64,000 nt of DNA, from assembly GCF_024494655.1 (NCBI RefSeq), contig NZ_JANHDL010000003.1, positions 62,001 to 126,000 on the forward strand. The letters run 5' to 3'. Numbering within the stretch: the first letter of the stretch is position 1; each line of letters starts with the position of its first letter. Made by a program: the position numbers and the translations under genes. The stretch comes from Halorubrum laminariae (lineage in GTDB: Archaea; Halobacteriota; Halobacteria; Halobacteriales; Haloferacaceae). Below are positions 44,401 through 53,158 of the stretch, in pieces. Under the pieces are notes generated by a model. The model made no database searches. It was not told the origin of the DNA and saw only the letters and a program-made list of their open reading frames with translations.

Positions 44401-45175
44401 AGTTCCCTCCGTCTCGGCGGTTCGGCTCGGAATCCTCGTCGCGTCGGTTCGATCTGGCGTGCTCGCCGCCTCGGCGTCGCGTGACGGTCTCGCGGATTTC
44501 GCTCGGAAGCGCCCGGGCCAACGCGGGGAGGTCTGCGACCGTCGCCTCGGAGTTCCGCGCGAGGTACGCGACCGCGAGCAGCGCGACCGCGAGGACGGTC
44601 AGGTACCCGCCGGGACCGAACCACGCGAAGCCGCTGATGTTGGCGACCTCGTAGGGGCCCAGAAGCGGCGGCGTGAACCCGTCGATGCCGCGCAGCGGCG
44701 CGTCCGGGTCGAGCGAGTGGCCGGCCTGATAGAGCCGGTACTGGATGAACGCGAACATGCCGACGAAGACGGCGATCGTCCCAGCGAACTGCGCGGTGAG
44801 CCCGGCCTTGAGCTTTCGGACGGTCGGCGCGAACGCGACGAAAGCACCGGTGAGCGCGAGGCCGACGAACACGACCGGCCCGAGCAGCCACTCGGGGACT
44901 CGAATGGCACCCTCGTGCACCGCGTAGTTCGGGTCGACGTACACCGGGTCCGGGTAGTAGAAGCCGGCGTACTTGTTGAGTCCCTGTACCTCCGCGAAGT
45001 CGCCGCCCAGACGCGGGTAGGCGTACAGCTCGATGAGCAGCTCCTGACCGGGGTACTGCGGTGCGGTGAGCGTGATCTGCCACATCGGAACCGCCAGCGC
45101 GCAGACGAGCAGCGCCGCCGCTGCGAGCGGGAGCGCGCGTCGGATCTCGGTCAGCCGCGCGAGCGACGAAGACAT
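44390..45175 (-). CDS. Membrane protein of the nos operon
   Basis: The 261-residue protein has four membrane helices (PLAAAALLVCALAVPMWQI, then VVFVGLALTGAFVAF, GTIAVFVGMFAFIQYRL, GYLTVLAVALLAVAYLA). The outer loop has TLTAPQYPGQELLIELYAYP and QGLNKYAGFYYP, a pattern I associate with a membrane protein encoded beside clade II nosZ genes. It sits between nosZ (3-base gap) and nosD (overlap), so it belongs to the operon. Its job is unknown; electron delivery or copper-protein assembly are candidates. Confidence 0.7.
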   Translation of the reverse strand: MSSSLARLTEIRRALPLAAAALLVCALAVPMWQITLTAPQYPGQELLIELYAYPRLGGDFAEVQGLNKYAGFYYPDPVYVDPNYAVHEGAIRVPEWLLGPVVFVGLALTGAFVAFAPTVRKLKAGLTAQFAGTIAVFVGMFAFIQYRLYQAGHSLDPDAPLRGIDGFTPPLLGPYEVANISGFAWFGPGGYLTVLAVALLAVAYLARNSEATVADLPALARALPSEIRETVTRRRGGEHARSNRRDEDSEPNRRDGGNYDG

Positions 45176-45178
45176 GCG

Positions 45179-47098
45179 TTATCCCTCCGGTTCAACGATC
45201 AGCCGCGAGCGCATCTCCAAGTGCAGCGCGCTACAGAAGTGCGCGCAGTAGATCCAGTAGACGCCCGGCTCGTCCGCGGTGAACGTCGCCTTCCGCGTCT
45301 CTTGGGGAGCGACTCGCATGTTGATGTCGTGCTCGGGGATCGCAACCGAGTGGAGCATGTCGTTCGTGGTCTCGATGTTCGTCACCTGCATCTCGATCGT
45401 GTCGCCCTCCTGCACGGTCATCTCCTGGAAGCCGTAGTGATTCCGCGTCGAGTACATCTCGATCTCGACGCGGTCCTCTGAGACACGCTCCATCGTCTCC
45501 TCGCCCTCGTCGGTGTAGCTGAGTTCAAGGTCGTCGGGGTCGTACGTCTTCGCCGGGTCGAGCTTCGACTTGTGGCAGATCGACGCGTCGTGCGGCTCCG
45601 CCTGCGCTGGCGAGTCCTTCACGAGCTGCATCCCCTCCTCGTCGTCACCGATGTAGATGAGCTGGTCGTTCTCGGGGTGTTGCGGGCCGACCGGGAGGAA
45701 CCGGTCTTTCGACAGCTTGTTCAGCGAGATGAGCCAGTCGCCCGCCGGGTCCTCCGTGTACGACTCCGAAGCGATGAGGTGGCCGGGGTTGTAGTGGACA
45801 TCTATCTTCTCGATGACGGGGCTCTCGGAGCGCGCCTCGGCCTCGACGGCCTCCTCGATGTCCCACTTGACGACCTGCGAGTCGATGAACAGCGTCGTGT
45901 ACGCGTGCCCCCGCCCGTCGTAGGCGGTGTGGAGCGGGCCCAGACCGAGCTTCGGCTGGCCGACGATGGCGTCGTCGGGGTCGTCGACCTCGTCGATCGC
46001 GTCGATGTCGATGACCGACGCGGTCGGGTCGAGCTTCCCGCTGACGATCACATACTCGTTGTCCGGCGTGACGCTGACCCCGTGCGGGCTCTTCGGCGTC
46101 GGGATGTAGTGGACGATCGGCTCGTCGCCCTGATTGAGCGAGCTGTCCTTCCGACCGTCGACGACCGGAACTTCGTTTATCGTCTCGTAGTTGCCGGCTT
46201 CGACGGCGGCCTCGATCCGCGGGATGTCGAACGCCTTCACGTCGTCGCGGTCGTCACGCGTCATCCCCGACTCGGTTGCGGCCTCCTCGCTGTTGTACGC
46301 GCTTGTGAAGAAGTACCGACCCTCCTTGCTCCCGTCCCCGTTGTCCATGTTGCCGTCGATGAGCACCTCCCACTCGACGTTCATCGACTCGGGGTTGATC
46401 GCGGCGAGGACGGAGCCGTATGAGTCGGGATCGTGCAGTTCGCCGCTGCCGTCGTTGGGGATCGGCGTCCGGAACTCGCCGACGCCGAAGATCAGGTCGG
46501 TATCCGGCAGCTGCGCGCACGCGCCGTGGGTCCCCTGCTGGTTCGGGATGTCGACGATGGCGTCCGTCTCGAAGTACGTCAGGTCGATGCGGGCCATTCG
46601 GCCGTTCGCCTTGTCGTTGACGTACGCGAACCGGCCGTCGTAGTCGCCGTCAGTCTGGCTGATCCGCGGGTGGTGGGTATCGCCCCACGTGTAGCCGCCC
46701 GCGTCCTCCAGCATCTGTCGACTCTCGTCGTCGTGGCCGTACCCCTGACTGGCGTCCCGATTGAACACCGGGATGCGGATGAGTTCGCGCATCGACGGGA
46801 GCCCGTACACCCGCACGTCGCCCTGCTGGCCCCCGCTGAGGAACGCGTAGTACTCGTCGTGTTCGCCCGGCGGGACGGAGTTGTCGGCCCCGCTCGCCGA
46901 CGCCGTCCCGTCGACGGTCTCTTCGTCGCTCAACAGACTGGTACAGCCCGCCAGCCCGCTGAGACCGCCGACCGCGGCACCGGCCTTCATGAAGTCCCGG
47001 CGACGGAGTCCGGGGAGCATCGAGTCGAAGCCGTCGTCACCGGTCGCTTGGTCGCCCGATTCCCCCGCGTCCGTGGACCGTCGTGTATCCTGTGACAT
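45179..47098 (-). CDS. nosZ: Nitrous-oxide reductase NosZ
   Basis: The 639-residue protein has a Tat signal with GLRRRDFMKAG and LAGC near residue 50, a seven-bladed propeller with CuZ histidines (WGDTHHPRISQTDGDYDG, HGACAQ, SPHGVSVTPDNEY) and a C-terminal CuA cupredoxin with YCAHFCSALHLEM. It reduces N2O to N2 outside the membrane. The ATG follows a NarO-type site at 47196-47207, about 100 bases upstream. Operon order: nosZ, membrane protein, nosD, nosF, nosY. All copper ligands that I can read appear present. Confidence 0.95.
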   Translation of the reverse strand: MSQDTRRSTDAGESGDQATGDDGFDSMLPGLRRRDFMKAGAAVGGLSGLAGCTSLLSDEETVDGTASASGADNSVPPGEHDEYYAFLSGGQQGDVRVYGLPSMRELIRIPVFNRDASQGYGHDDESRQMLEDAGGYTWGDTHHPRISQTDGDYDGRFAYVNDKANGRMARIDLTYFETDAIVDIPNQQGTHGACAQLPDTDLIFGVGEFRTPIPNDGSGELHDPDSYGSVLAAINPESMNVEWEVLIDGNMDNGDGSKEGRYFFTSAYNSEEAATESGMTRDDRDDVKAFDIPRIEAAVEAGNYETINEVPVVDGRKDSSLNQGDEPIVHYIPTPKSPHGVSVTPDNEYVIVSGKLDPTASVIDIDAIDEVDDPDDAIVGQPKLGLGPLHTAYDGRGHAYTTLFIDSQVVKWDIEEAVEAEARSESPVIEKIDVHYNPGHLIASESYTEDPAGDWLISLNKLSKDRFLPVGPQHPENDQLIYIGDDEEGMQLVKDSPAQAEPHDASICHKSKLDPAKTYDPDDLELSYTDEGEETMERVSEDRVEIEMYSTRNHYGFQEMTVQEGDTIEMQVTNIETTNDMLHSVAIPEHDINMRVAPQETRKATFTADEPGVYWIYCAHFCSALHLEMRSRLIVEPEG

Positions 47099-47195
47099 AG
47101 GTGGTCTCCGCGAGTGGCGTGTTCTCGCGACAGTCGGACGTTGTGGACTCCCGTATATACCTCGTCAAGCGGCTTGCGGGGCCGCTAGAAACGCG

Positions 47196-47207
47196 CGAAC
47201 ACGTTCG
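47196..47207. promoter_or_regulatory. NarO-type palindrome before nosZ
   Basis: CGAACACGTTCG, about 100 bases before the nosZ ATG, implying a longer 5' UTR than for the other genes. Nothing else was recognised in 47099-47409. Confidence 0.55.
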
Positions 47208-47409
47208 GGAGATACGCGGCGGATTTTTGCGATCCAAGAACGTGATCCGGGTGAGCATCCCTCGCCGGCGGTACGCGGCGGATATCGTCGCGGGTATCGT
47301 CGCGCAGCGCGCGAGCGACGGTGATCGCTCTCGCGCCGCCGACGGATCACTCTCGGAGGTGGGTTCGCAGAAAAGGAGCACGTGGCCGCAGTCGGTCAGC
47401 CGGGCGGCG

Positions 47410-48000
47410 TCACCGGACGACGATAGCGCCCTTCATGCCGACGGTCTCGTGGGGCGTACAGGCGTACTCGTAGGTCCCCGTCTCCTCGAAGGTGTGCTCG
47501 AAGGTGTGTCCCTCCTCGCTTACCGTCTCGCTCTCGAAGTCGCCCGACTCCGCGGAGACGTTGTGGCCGCCGCCCTGGCCGGTCCACTCCCAGACGACGG
47601 TCGTCCCCGTGCTCACCGCCACCGCGGCCGGGCCGAACGAGAGGCCGTCGGCCGCACCGACGCTGACGGTGACCTCATCCTGTCCCGTGGCGTCGACCGT
47701 CTGATCGTAGTTGCTCACGCCGTCGAACCAGCCGCCGTAGTCCGGATCCTCGCTCAGGTACTCGACGCTGCCGCCGGAACCACCGTCGGAACCGCCGCTT
47801 CCGCTGTCGCCGTCGGAACCGTCGCTTCCGCCGTCCGAACCATCGGAACTATCGGAGCCGTCGGAACCGTCGCTATCACCGCCGCCCCCGGAACCGTCGT
47901 CACCGCTCCCACCGGAACAGCCGGCGAGCAGGAGCGTCGCGCCGGCGGCAGTCGTCGCCTGTACGAACCGTCGTCGATCGAGTCGCGTGTCGTTCGTCAT
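47410..48000 (-). CDS. Halocyanin-type blue copper lipoprotein
   Basis: The 196-residue protein has a Tat lipoprotein signal (LDRRRFVQ, then LLLAGC at about residue 28), a Ser/Gly/Asp linker of about 45 residues, and a plastocyanin-like domain. The copper ligands are in GQGGGHNVS (first His) and YACTPHETVGMKG (Cys, His, Met). It is an outer-face electron carrier, most likely the donor to NosZ. A NarO-type palindrome lies 70 bases upstream of the ATG. Confidence 0.9.
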   Translation of the reverse strand: MTNDTRLDRRRFVQATTAAGATLLLAGCSGGSGDDGSGGGGDSDGSDGSDSSDGSDGGSDGSDGDSGSGGSDGGSGGSVEYLSEDPDYGGWFDGVSNYDQTVDATGQDEVTVSVGAADGLSFGPAAVAVSTGTTVVWEWTGQGGGHNVSAESGDFESETVSEEGHTFEHTFEETGTYEYACTPHETVGMKGAIVVR

Positions 48001-48069
48001 GACGTATCGGGTGATCTGAGCGTGGTGTTTGTAACGGGTCGTGCGCTGCCTCGGTCGTCGAGAACGCGT

Positions 48070-48081
48070 CGAACACGTTCG
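48070..48081. promoter_or_regulatory. NarO-type palindrome before halocyanin
   Basis: CGAACACGTTCG, 70 bases upstream of the halocyanin ATG. Confidence 0.55.
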
Positions 48082-48132
48082 GGGTCGAGAGACGGGCCGC
48101 GGCGTCCGTTGCGGCCCACTCGCATCCGCATC

Positions 48133-48675
48133 TCACGCCTCGGACCGCTCGGCGAGTACGACGAGCGCGGTCGCGTCCTCGCGCGCGGTCGGTTCGACGG
48201 TCCGGTCGCCGTCGAACCGCAGGAGTTCGCCGGCCTCGACGACGTGGGTCTCGTCGTCGATCCGCACGTCGAACGACCCCTCAAGCGCGTGGAACAGCAC
48301 CGCGCGGCCGGGGTGGTCGTGCGCGGCGACTCCCTCGCCGGCGGACAGCGAGAGCCGGACCGTCTTCGGCTCGCGTCCGGGGAACGCCTCCGCGTGCGGT
48401 TCACCGTCGATCGCGTCGATCCGAACGGTCTCGACGGAGCCGTCGGTCGCGGCCTTCGGTAGCTCGGCGACGAACCGCTCCGGCCCCTCGCGATCAACGG
48501 TGTATCCCTCGTCGTCGAACGCCGGCACTTCCGCCGACAGCTCGTAGTAGAGCGGTTTCGGGTCGTGATCGTTGACGATCGTGAGCGACTCGCCGGGAGC
48601 GAGATCCGCGAAGGCGTCGTGGATGCGGTCGTGTCGTTCGTTCGGGGGGATCTCCCTGACGTCGAGTTGAGTCAT
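48133..48675 (-). CDS. DUF2249-cupin fusion protein
   Basis: The 180-residue protein joins a DUF2249 domain (LDVREIPPNERHDRIHDAFA, then LTIVNDHDPKPLYYEL) with a C-terminal cupin barrel (GVAAHDHPGRAVLFHALEGS), whose HDH could bind metal. The ATG at 48675 has a palindrome CGAACATGTTCG 42 bases upstream. The fusion suggests that DUF2249 works with a metal- or small-ligand-binding cupin. It is part of the denitrification regulon. Exact reaction unknown. Confidence 0.75.
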   Translation of the reverse strand: MTQLDVREIPPNERHDRIHDAFADLAPGESLTIVNDHDPKPLYYELSAEVPAFDDEGYTVDREGPERFVAELPKAATDGSVETVRIDAIDGEPHAEAFPGREPKTVRLSLSAGEGVAAHDHPGRAVLFHALEGSFDVRIDDETHVVEAGELLRFDGDRTVEPTAREDATALVVLAERSEA

Positions 48676-48716
48676 CGCAGTGCACGGTCGGATACCCGGA
48701 CACGTGTCGAACGTCG

Positions 48717-48728
48717 CGAACATGTTCG
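48717..48728. promoter_or_regulatory. NarO-type palindrome, perfect
   Basis: CGAACATGTTCG, the exact consensus, 42 bases before the DUF2249-cupin ATG and just beyond the 3' end of the threonine synthase-like gene. Confidence 0.65.
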
Positions 48729-48747
48729 GATGGCGGGCGGGCGACGC

Positions 48748-49983
48748 TCAGATCCCCTGTCCCATCAGGTGGCTGCGCAACACGTCGGGCGTCTTGAGCC
48801 CGGCGTCGCTGTTGACGAGGACGACGGTCTCTCCCCCGTCGAAGAAGCCGTCCTCGGCGAGCGCCCACGCGCCGGCGGGCGCGGCACCGCCCGTCACACC
48901 CATCTCCATGACCTCGTTTTGCGCGACCGCGACCGCGCTCGCGAGCACGTCTTCGTCTGCAACGCCGACCGCGGTCCCGCCGCTCTCGCGGATCGCCTCC
49001 ACCGCGGCCGCGCCGCCTGCCGGGTCCGCGATCTCCAGCTCGCCGCAGATCGTGTCGGGTGTCTCCCACGGCTCCGGCTCGTCGAGGCCGCGCTCTATCG
49101 CGGCCGCGATCGGGGCGCAGCCGGCCGCCTGCGCCGCAACGACCGTCGGCGTCTCATCGATCGTGCCGACCCGCTCCAGCTCGCGGAACCCCTTGTGCAC
49201 GCCCGTGAGGACCTCGCCGGTGCCCGTCGGGACGACGACCACGTCCGGGGCCTCGCCGAGGTCGACGACGAGTTCGAACGCGAGCGTCTTGACCCCGTCG
49301 TGGCGGTAGGGAGTTGCGAACTCCCCGAGGTCGGTGTAGTCGGTCTCAAGCTGCTCTGCGACCGCTCCCGCGGCGTCCGGGAACCGCCCACCGACCACGC
49401 GCATGTCGCCGCCGTGGACGTTCGTCATTGCCTTGTTCGAGAACGCGCAGCGCGAGGGGACGAACGCGTACGACCGGAGGTCGGCCCGACCCGCGTACGC
49501 CGCCATCGACTGCCCGGCGTTGCCGGGGCTCGCACACGCGAGCGGCTCCACGTCCGCGCCCGCGGCCGCCCGCCCCGCGACAGCGGTGAGTGCGACAGAG
49601 AGCCCGCGGTCGAGCACGGTGCCAGTGGGATTTCGTCCCTCGTCTTTGACGTACACCGCGTCGACGGCGAGCTCGTCGGCGAGGCGCTCGGTCGGAACGA
49701 GCGGGGTCGCCCCCTCGCCGGCCGACAGCGCCGCATCGGCCGGGAACGGGAGCAGCGAGTCGAACCGCCAGTGCCCCCGCCCGGCCCCGGCGGGACCGTC
49801 GCGCGCCGGTGCCAGCAGCGTCTCGGGATCGACCGCGTCGTAGTCGTAGACGGGGTCGAGTCCCCGCGCCTGCTCGTCGTCCGGAACGGTCGTCGGGTCG
49901 GCCGTCTCGTGGACGCGTCCCGACGCGCGGCTCTCCAGCCCGCGGAACGCGCTCGTGGTCTCGATCGGCTCCGTCGGATCCAT
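48748..49983 (-). CDS. Threonine synthase-like fold-type II PLP protein, Schiff-base lysine replaced
   Basis: The 411-residue protein has the fold-type II layout of ThrC: VYVKDEGRNPTGTVLDRG, then ASPGNAGQSMAAYAGRADL (phosphate loop region), PTGTGEVLTGVHKG (PLP phosphate site) and a long C-terminus. In active ThrC the first block reads NPTGSFKxRG, where Lys holds PLP. Here the codon at 49612-49614 (residue 124) is CTC, Leu. The start at 49983 is chosen over 49992. All else is well kept, with no frameshift. It may have a non-PLP or altered function; a true thrC is expected elsewhere. Confidence 0.85.
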   Translation of the reverse strand: MDPTEPIETTSAFRGLESRASGRVHETADPTTVPDDEQARGLDPVYDYDAVDPETLLAPARDGPAGAGRGHWRFDSLLPFPADAALSAGEGATPLVPTERLADELAVDAVYVKDEGRNPTGTVLDRGLSVALTAVAGRAAAGADVEPLACASPGNAGQSMAAYAGRADLRSYAFVPSRCAFSNKAMTNVHGGDMRVVGGRFPDAAGAVAEQLETDYTDLGEFATPYRHDGVKTLAFELVVDLGEAPDVVVVPTGTGEVLTGVHKGFRELERVGTIDETPTVVAAQAAGCAPIAAAIERGLDEPEPWETPDTICGELEIADPAGGAAAVEAIRESGGTAVGVADEDVLASAVAVAQNEVMEMGVTGGAAPAGAWALAEDGFFDGGETVVLVNSDAGLKTPDVLRSHLMGQGI

Positions 49984-50079
49984 ACCCAGCATTTCGACGG
50001 CGGCGACTAATCGCTTCCCTCTCGGCGATCCGCCTCCGACGGACGCACCTTTTAGGTCGTCGGGCGTCCCGCACTCGGT

Positions 50080-51003
50080 ATGATAGACCGGCTGCTCGGT
50101 CGGGCCGAGCTCAAAGAGCAGATCGCGGAGTTAGAGGAGGCGAACCGCCACCTCGAACGCCGCGCCGAGGCCGAAGAGGAGCGGCGGTCGGACGCCGTCG
50201 CCGACCGTCAGCGTGCCGAAGAGCGCGTCAACGAACTCGAACACCGGATCGAGTCGCTGGAAGAGCGGCTTGAGCGCGCCGGCGGCGACGAGGCCGCCGT
50301 CGACTTCCGGCGCGTGAGCAACGCGCGCGGCGCGCGGCTCGACGACGCACTCGACCGGCTCCGCGCGATGGAAAGCGACGGCCCGGAGGGACTCCTCACG
50401 GCGTTCGTCCCCGACGCCAACGCCGTCCCGGAGAGCGTGTCGGACTGGTTCGGGGACCGTACCCCGCTGATCCGGCGGGCCGCTCCGGCGGTGGTGCTCG
50501 CCGACGACACCGGCGCGGTGAGCGTCGCTATCACGCCGCCCGTCGAGCCGGCGGCGTTCGACGGCTGGGACGACGAGTTCCGGCTTGATCCGTCGTGGTT
50601 CCGTCCGACCGGTCGGGTCGTCTTCGCGGTGGTCCGCTCAGACACCTTCGCGCTCGGCGTGTACGAGGGCAACGAGCGCGTCGCCTTCGAGGGGTTCACC
50701 TCCGAGGTGAAGTCGGCCCACTCGAAGGGCGGGTTCTCGCAGGGTCGGTTCGAGCGCCGCCGCGAAGGACAGATAGACGACCACCTCGACGACGCCGTCG
50801 AGACGCTCGCAGAGTACACGGAGAACGGGTCGGTAAACGGAGGCGACGGAGACCGAACGATCGTCGTCGGCGAGCGGAGCGTCCTCGGTCGAGTCCGCGA
50901 GCACGCGGACGTCACCGACGTCTCCGACGCGACGGGGAGCCCGAAGGAGGCGCTCGACGACGCGTTCAGGGACTTCTGGACGGCGCGGATCCACGCGGTG
51001 TAG
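50080..51003 (+). CDS. Vms1/Ankzf1-type peptidyl-tRNA hydrolase domain protein
   Basis: The 307-residue protein has an N-terminal coiled coil (residues 5-70: LKEQIAELEEANRHLERRAE) and then an eRF1-like VLRF domain with SAHSKGGFSQGRFERRRE at residues 212-229. The GGFSQ glutamine is the catalytic position in Vms1, which releases peptides from stalled large ribosomal subunits in eukaryotes. Archaeal members are less studied, so the ribosome-rescue role is inference. The ATG follows a CCTTTTAGG TATA box about 28 bases upstream. Confidence 0.8.
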   Translation: MIDRLLGRAELKEQIAELEEANRHLERRAEAEEERRSDAVADRQRAEERVNELEHRIESLEERLERAGGDEAAVDFRRVSNARGARLDDALDRLRAMESDGPEGLLTAFVPDANAVPESVSDWFGDRTPLIRRAAPAVVLADDTGAVSVAITPPVEPAAFDGWDDEFRLDPSWFRPTGRVVFAVVRSDTFALGVYEGNERVAFEGFTSEVKSAHSKGGFSQGRFERRREGQIDDHLDDAVETLAEYTENGSVNGGDGDRTIVVGERSVLGRVREHADVTDVSDATGSPKEALDDAFRDFWTARIHAV

Positions 51004-51144
51004 ATTCTCGACAAGTACCATCGAATGATACGCATACTCGCGTTTTCTCTCTGGAACCGGTCAATACACCCACTCTGTTATCGTCGGATTTCCGCACTCG
51101 TGCCACCGATTTCGACTTGATTCCCATGAGAACGGGGAAAGATG

Positions 51145-51678
51145 TCACCTAGAAAACTGGTATCGATTCTCGACAGACGTGACGAAGTCGAAGGCCTTGA
51201 CGAGCTGAACCGGATCCTCGTAGCCGTGCTGTGAGAGAGCTCGCTCGATCCCGCGGAACGCCGGTAAATCGTTCGTGTAGATAGCGATCGACTCTGTCCG
51301 GCCGCGTTTGAGGAGGGTCGCTGCCGCTCCACCAACTTCCGCGTCCGCCTGCTCTATCGTGTGCTCGGGACGATCGGTGGCGGCAGAGATATACTGACGA
51401 ATCATATCCATCGTCGCTGAAACGACTGGATTCGCATAGTCAACTTCCTCACAACGTTGAACCCACCCGGCGTCAATTGCATCCTCTATCGGAGGAGTCT
51501 CGTACGGATGCGATTCGGGCGTGAGTTCTTCGTATACTCGCGTGGGAAGCAGTAGGATGACATCCTGCTCTGTGACAGCCCGCTCAAGTAGATCGACGGT
51601 ACCGTGGCGCTCGAACCGGATGAAGAGGTTCGCGTCGATAATATGGCTCTCGACAGACGGGAACAGTTGCGATGACAC
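51145..51678 (-). CDS. PIN-like toxin candidate
   Basis: The 177-residue protein starts with GTG at 51678. It has SHIIDANLFIRF (first Asp), LLPTRVYEEL (Glu), ADAEVGGAAATLL and TNDLPAFRGI (C-terminal Asp). It lies five bases after the winged-helix gene and is probably its toxin partner. The target is unknown. It belongs to a group common in haloarchaea. Confidence 0.75.
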   Translation of the reverse strand: MSSQLFPSVESHIIDANLFIRFERHGTVDLLERAVTEQDVILLLPTRVYEELTPESHPYETPPIEDAIDAGWVQRCEEVDYANPVVSATMDMIRQYISAATDRPEHTIEQADAEVGGAAATLLKRGRTESIAIYTNDLPAFRGIERALSQHGYEDPVQLVKAFDFVTSVENRYQFSR

Positions 51679-51683
51679 GAATG

Positions 51684-52271
51684 TTATTCGTCCACTCGGT
51701 CATCGACGGCGGCGTCAAGCTCTTGGATGTCGAGGCTCGTAGCGGTGTCAGGCTCAGTCTTGTGGAGGATCTCTTCGAGTTCTTGGAGGATAGTTTCTGC
51801 TTCGAGAACCGAGAGATCCTGTTCACGGGCCATGATTCGAGCGTTCATTTTCGACTGGGCGTACGACCGAGCGTACTCGATCGCCGTTGCAAGTCCGCTG
51901 ACACCGTGTCGGTCGATGTAGAGGCGAATATTCTCGTTCGATCGACGTTCCGCGAGGGCGACGAGGAGCGTCGGAGTGATCTGGAACGTCTCCCCGCTGG
52001 CCTGAATCATCATATCGATCTGACCCGCTCGATAGCGGTGCGGTTGCGTCTCCGTAACGCGTTCTAGGAGATCGATCTCCACGAGATGTTTGACATCCTC
52101 GTAGACGGTTGTCGTCGAACTCTCGACGCCTTCAGACAGTTCTTCGACGGTTGGAGAATCGAGTTCGAGGACGCGGGTATAGAGCCGGGCAAGCCGGTTG
52201 TTCCGAATCACGTCGGAGACCGCCAGCATCGTATCAAGTGGGTGTGACTGCGATACCGCGGATTCTGCCAT
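51684..52271 (-). CDS. Winged-helix regulator, antitoxin candidate
   Basis: The 195-residue protein has an N-terminal helix-turn-helix (NRLARLYTRVLELDSPTVEE, then SSTTTVYEDVKHLVEIDLLE), a middle strand pair, and a C-terminal helix-rich acidic part (LEAETILQELEEILHKTEPD) that may bind the PIN-like protein. It precedes the PIN-like gene with a five-base gap. It would act as a transcriptional repressor of the pair. Confidence 0.7.
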   Translation of the reverse strand: MAESAVSQSHPLDTMLAVSDVIRNNRLARLYTRVLELDSPTVEELSEGVESSTTTVYEDVKHLVEIDLLERVTETQPHRYRAGQIDMMIQASGETFQITPTLLVALAERRSNENIRLYIDRHGVSGLATAIEYARSYAQSKMNARIMAREQDLSVLEAETILQELEEILHKTEPDTATSLDIQELDAAVDDRVDE

Positions 52272-52358
52272 GTATTCTATTTTCCGCGGAATGTTAAAAA
52301 ATCTATCGGAGGTTTGGGTTCACGTCTGAAGACGAGGTTCTGAACGCGAACGGTCGGG

Positions 52359-52802
52359 TTAGAAGGGAGCTGCTGGCCCCTCATCGTTACCGCCATCGGG
52401 ATCATCGGTGCAGTCTCCACCGGATTCGGCATCGCAGTCGACATCCCCGCGCTCATCCGCGTCGCCCTCTTGTGACGTGGCGACCAGCTCGCCCGCGTCT
52501 CGCTGCCACGCCTCGATCCCGCCCCGGAGGCTCTCGACGCGGGCGTCCTGCGCGTCGGCGTAGGTCCCGATCAGCTGGGCGGCCTGCTGACTGGCGATCC
52601 CGTGGGGGCAGACGGTGACGATACGCGACGCGCCCGCCAGTTCGGTGATCCGTGTCGATAGCTCCGGGAAGGGGATACATTCGCTTCCGGGGACGTGTCC
52701 GCGGTCGAACGCCCGCCGGTCGCGGATGTCGACGATCCGAATCTCGTCCCGCTCGTCGTCCGGCAGCGACGCCAGATCGTCGGGGTCGATTTCCGCGACC
52801 AT
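52359..52802 (-). CDS. Rhodanese-domain protein with acidic tail
   Basis: The 147-residue protein has a single rhodanese domain with RIVDIRDRRAFDRGHVPGSE and the active-site loop VTVCPHGIASQQAA (Cys at about residue 68). The tail is Asp/Glu/Gly-rich with two Cys, unusual for the family. Its ATG overlaps the cupin stop by one base. Sulfur transfer or a redox role is likely. Confidence 0.8.
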   Translation of the reverse strand: MVAEIDPDDLASLPDDERDEIRIVDIRDRRAFDRGHVPGSECIPFPELSTRITELAGASRIVTVCPHGIASQQAAQLIGTYADAQDARVESLRGGIEAWQRDAGELVATSQEGDADERGDVDCDAESGGDCTDDPDGGNDEGPAAPF

Positions 52803-53128
52803 CAGGGGAGCGGACAGAGGCTCGCCGTGACAACGGCGAGCTCGTCGGTCTCGTTGCGGAGCCCGTGAACGACGCCGCGCTCGTTCGGGACCACCGCGGG
52901 GGCCGCGAGCGACTCGGCGTCGTCGCCACGGACCACCGTCGGTTCTCCTTCGATCACGTGAAAGACGTTCGTCGCGTCGCCGTGCTCGTGCGGATCGATC
53001 CCGGAGTCCGGTCCGAGGACGAACGCCTTCACGAGCACGTCGTCGGTAACGACCAGTTCGGCCGTCTCGACCGCGCCCGGATCGGGTCGCAGGTCGTCGA
53101 CGGCGTCGGCGTATTGGTCTATGGTCAT
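52802..53128 (-). CDS. Small cupin protein
   Basis: The 108-residue single-barrel cupin has GSGIDPHEHGDATNVFHVIE (HxH metal-binding motif and Glu) and the second motif VPNERGVVHGLRNETDE. Metal and substrate unknown. It overlaps the downstream rhodanese gene. Confidence 0.8.
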   Translation of the reverse strand: MTIDQYADAVDDLRPDPGAVETAELVVTDDVLVKAFVLGPDSGIDPHEHGDATNVFHVIEGEPTVVRGDDAESLAAPAVVPNERGVVHGLRNETDELAVVTASLCPLP

Positions 53129-53158
53129 GTCCGCCCGTCCGCGACGGCGACACCTAAA

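Noticed and set aside
47796..47920. Serine/glycine/aspartate-rich repeats in the halocyanin gene as a DNA repeat element
   Set aside because: They encode the usual low-complexity linker between lipobox and copper domain.
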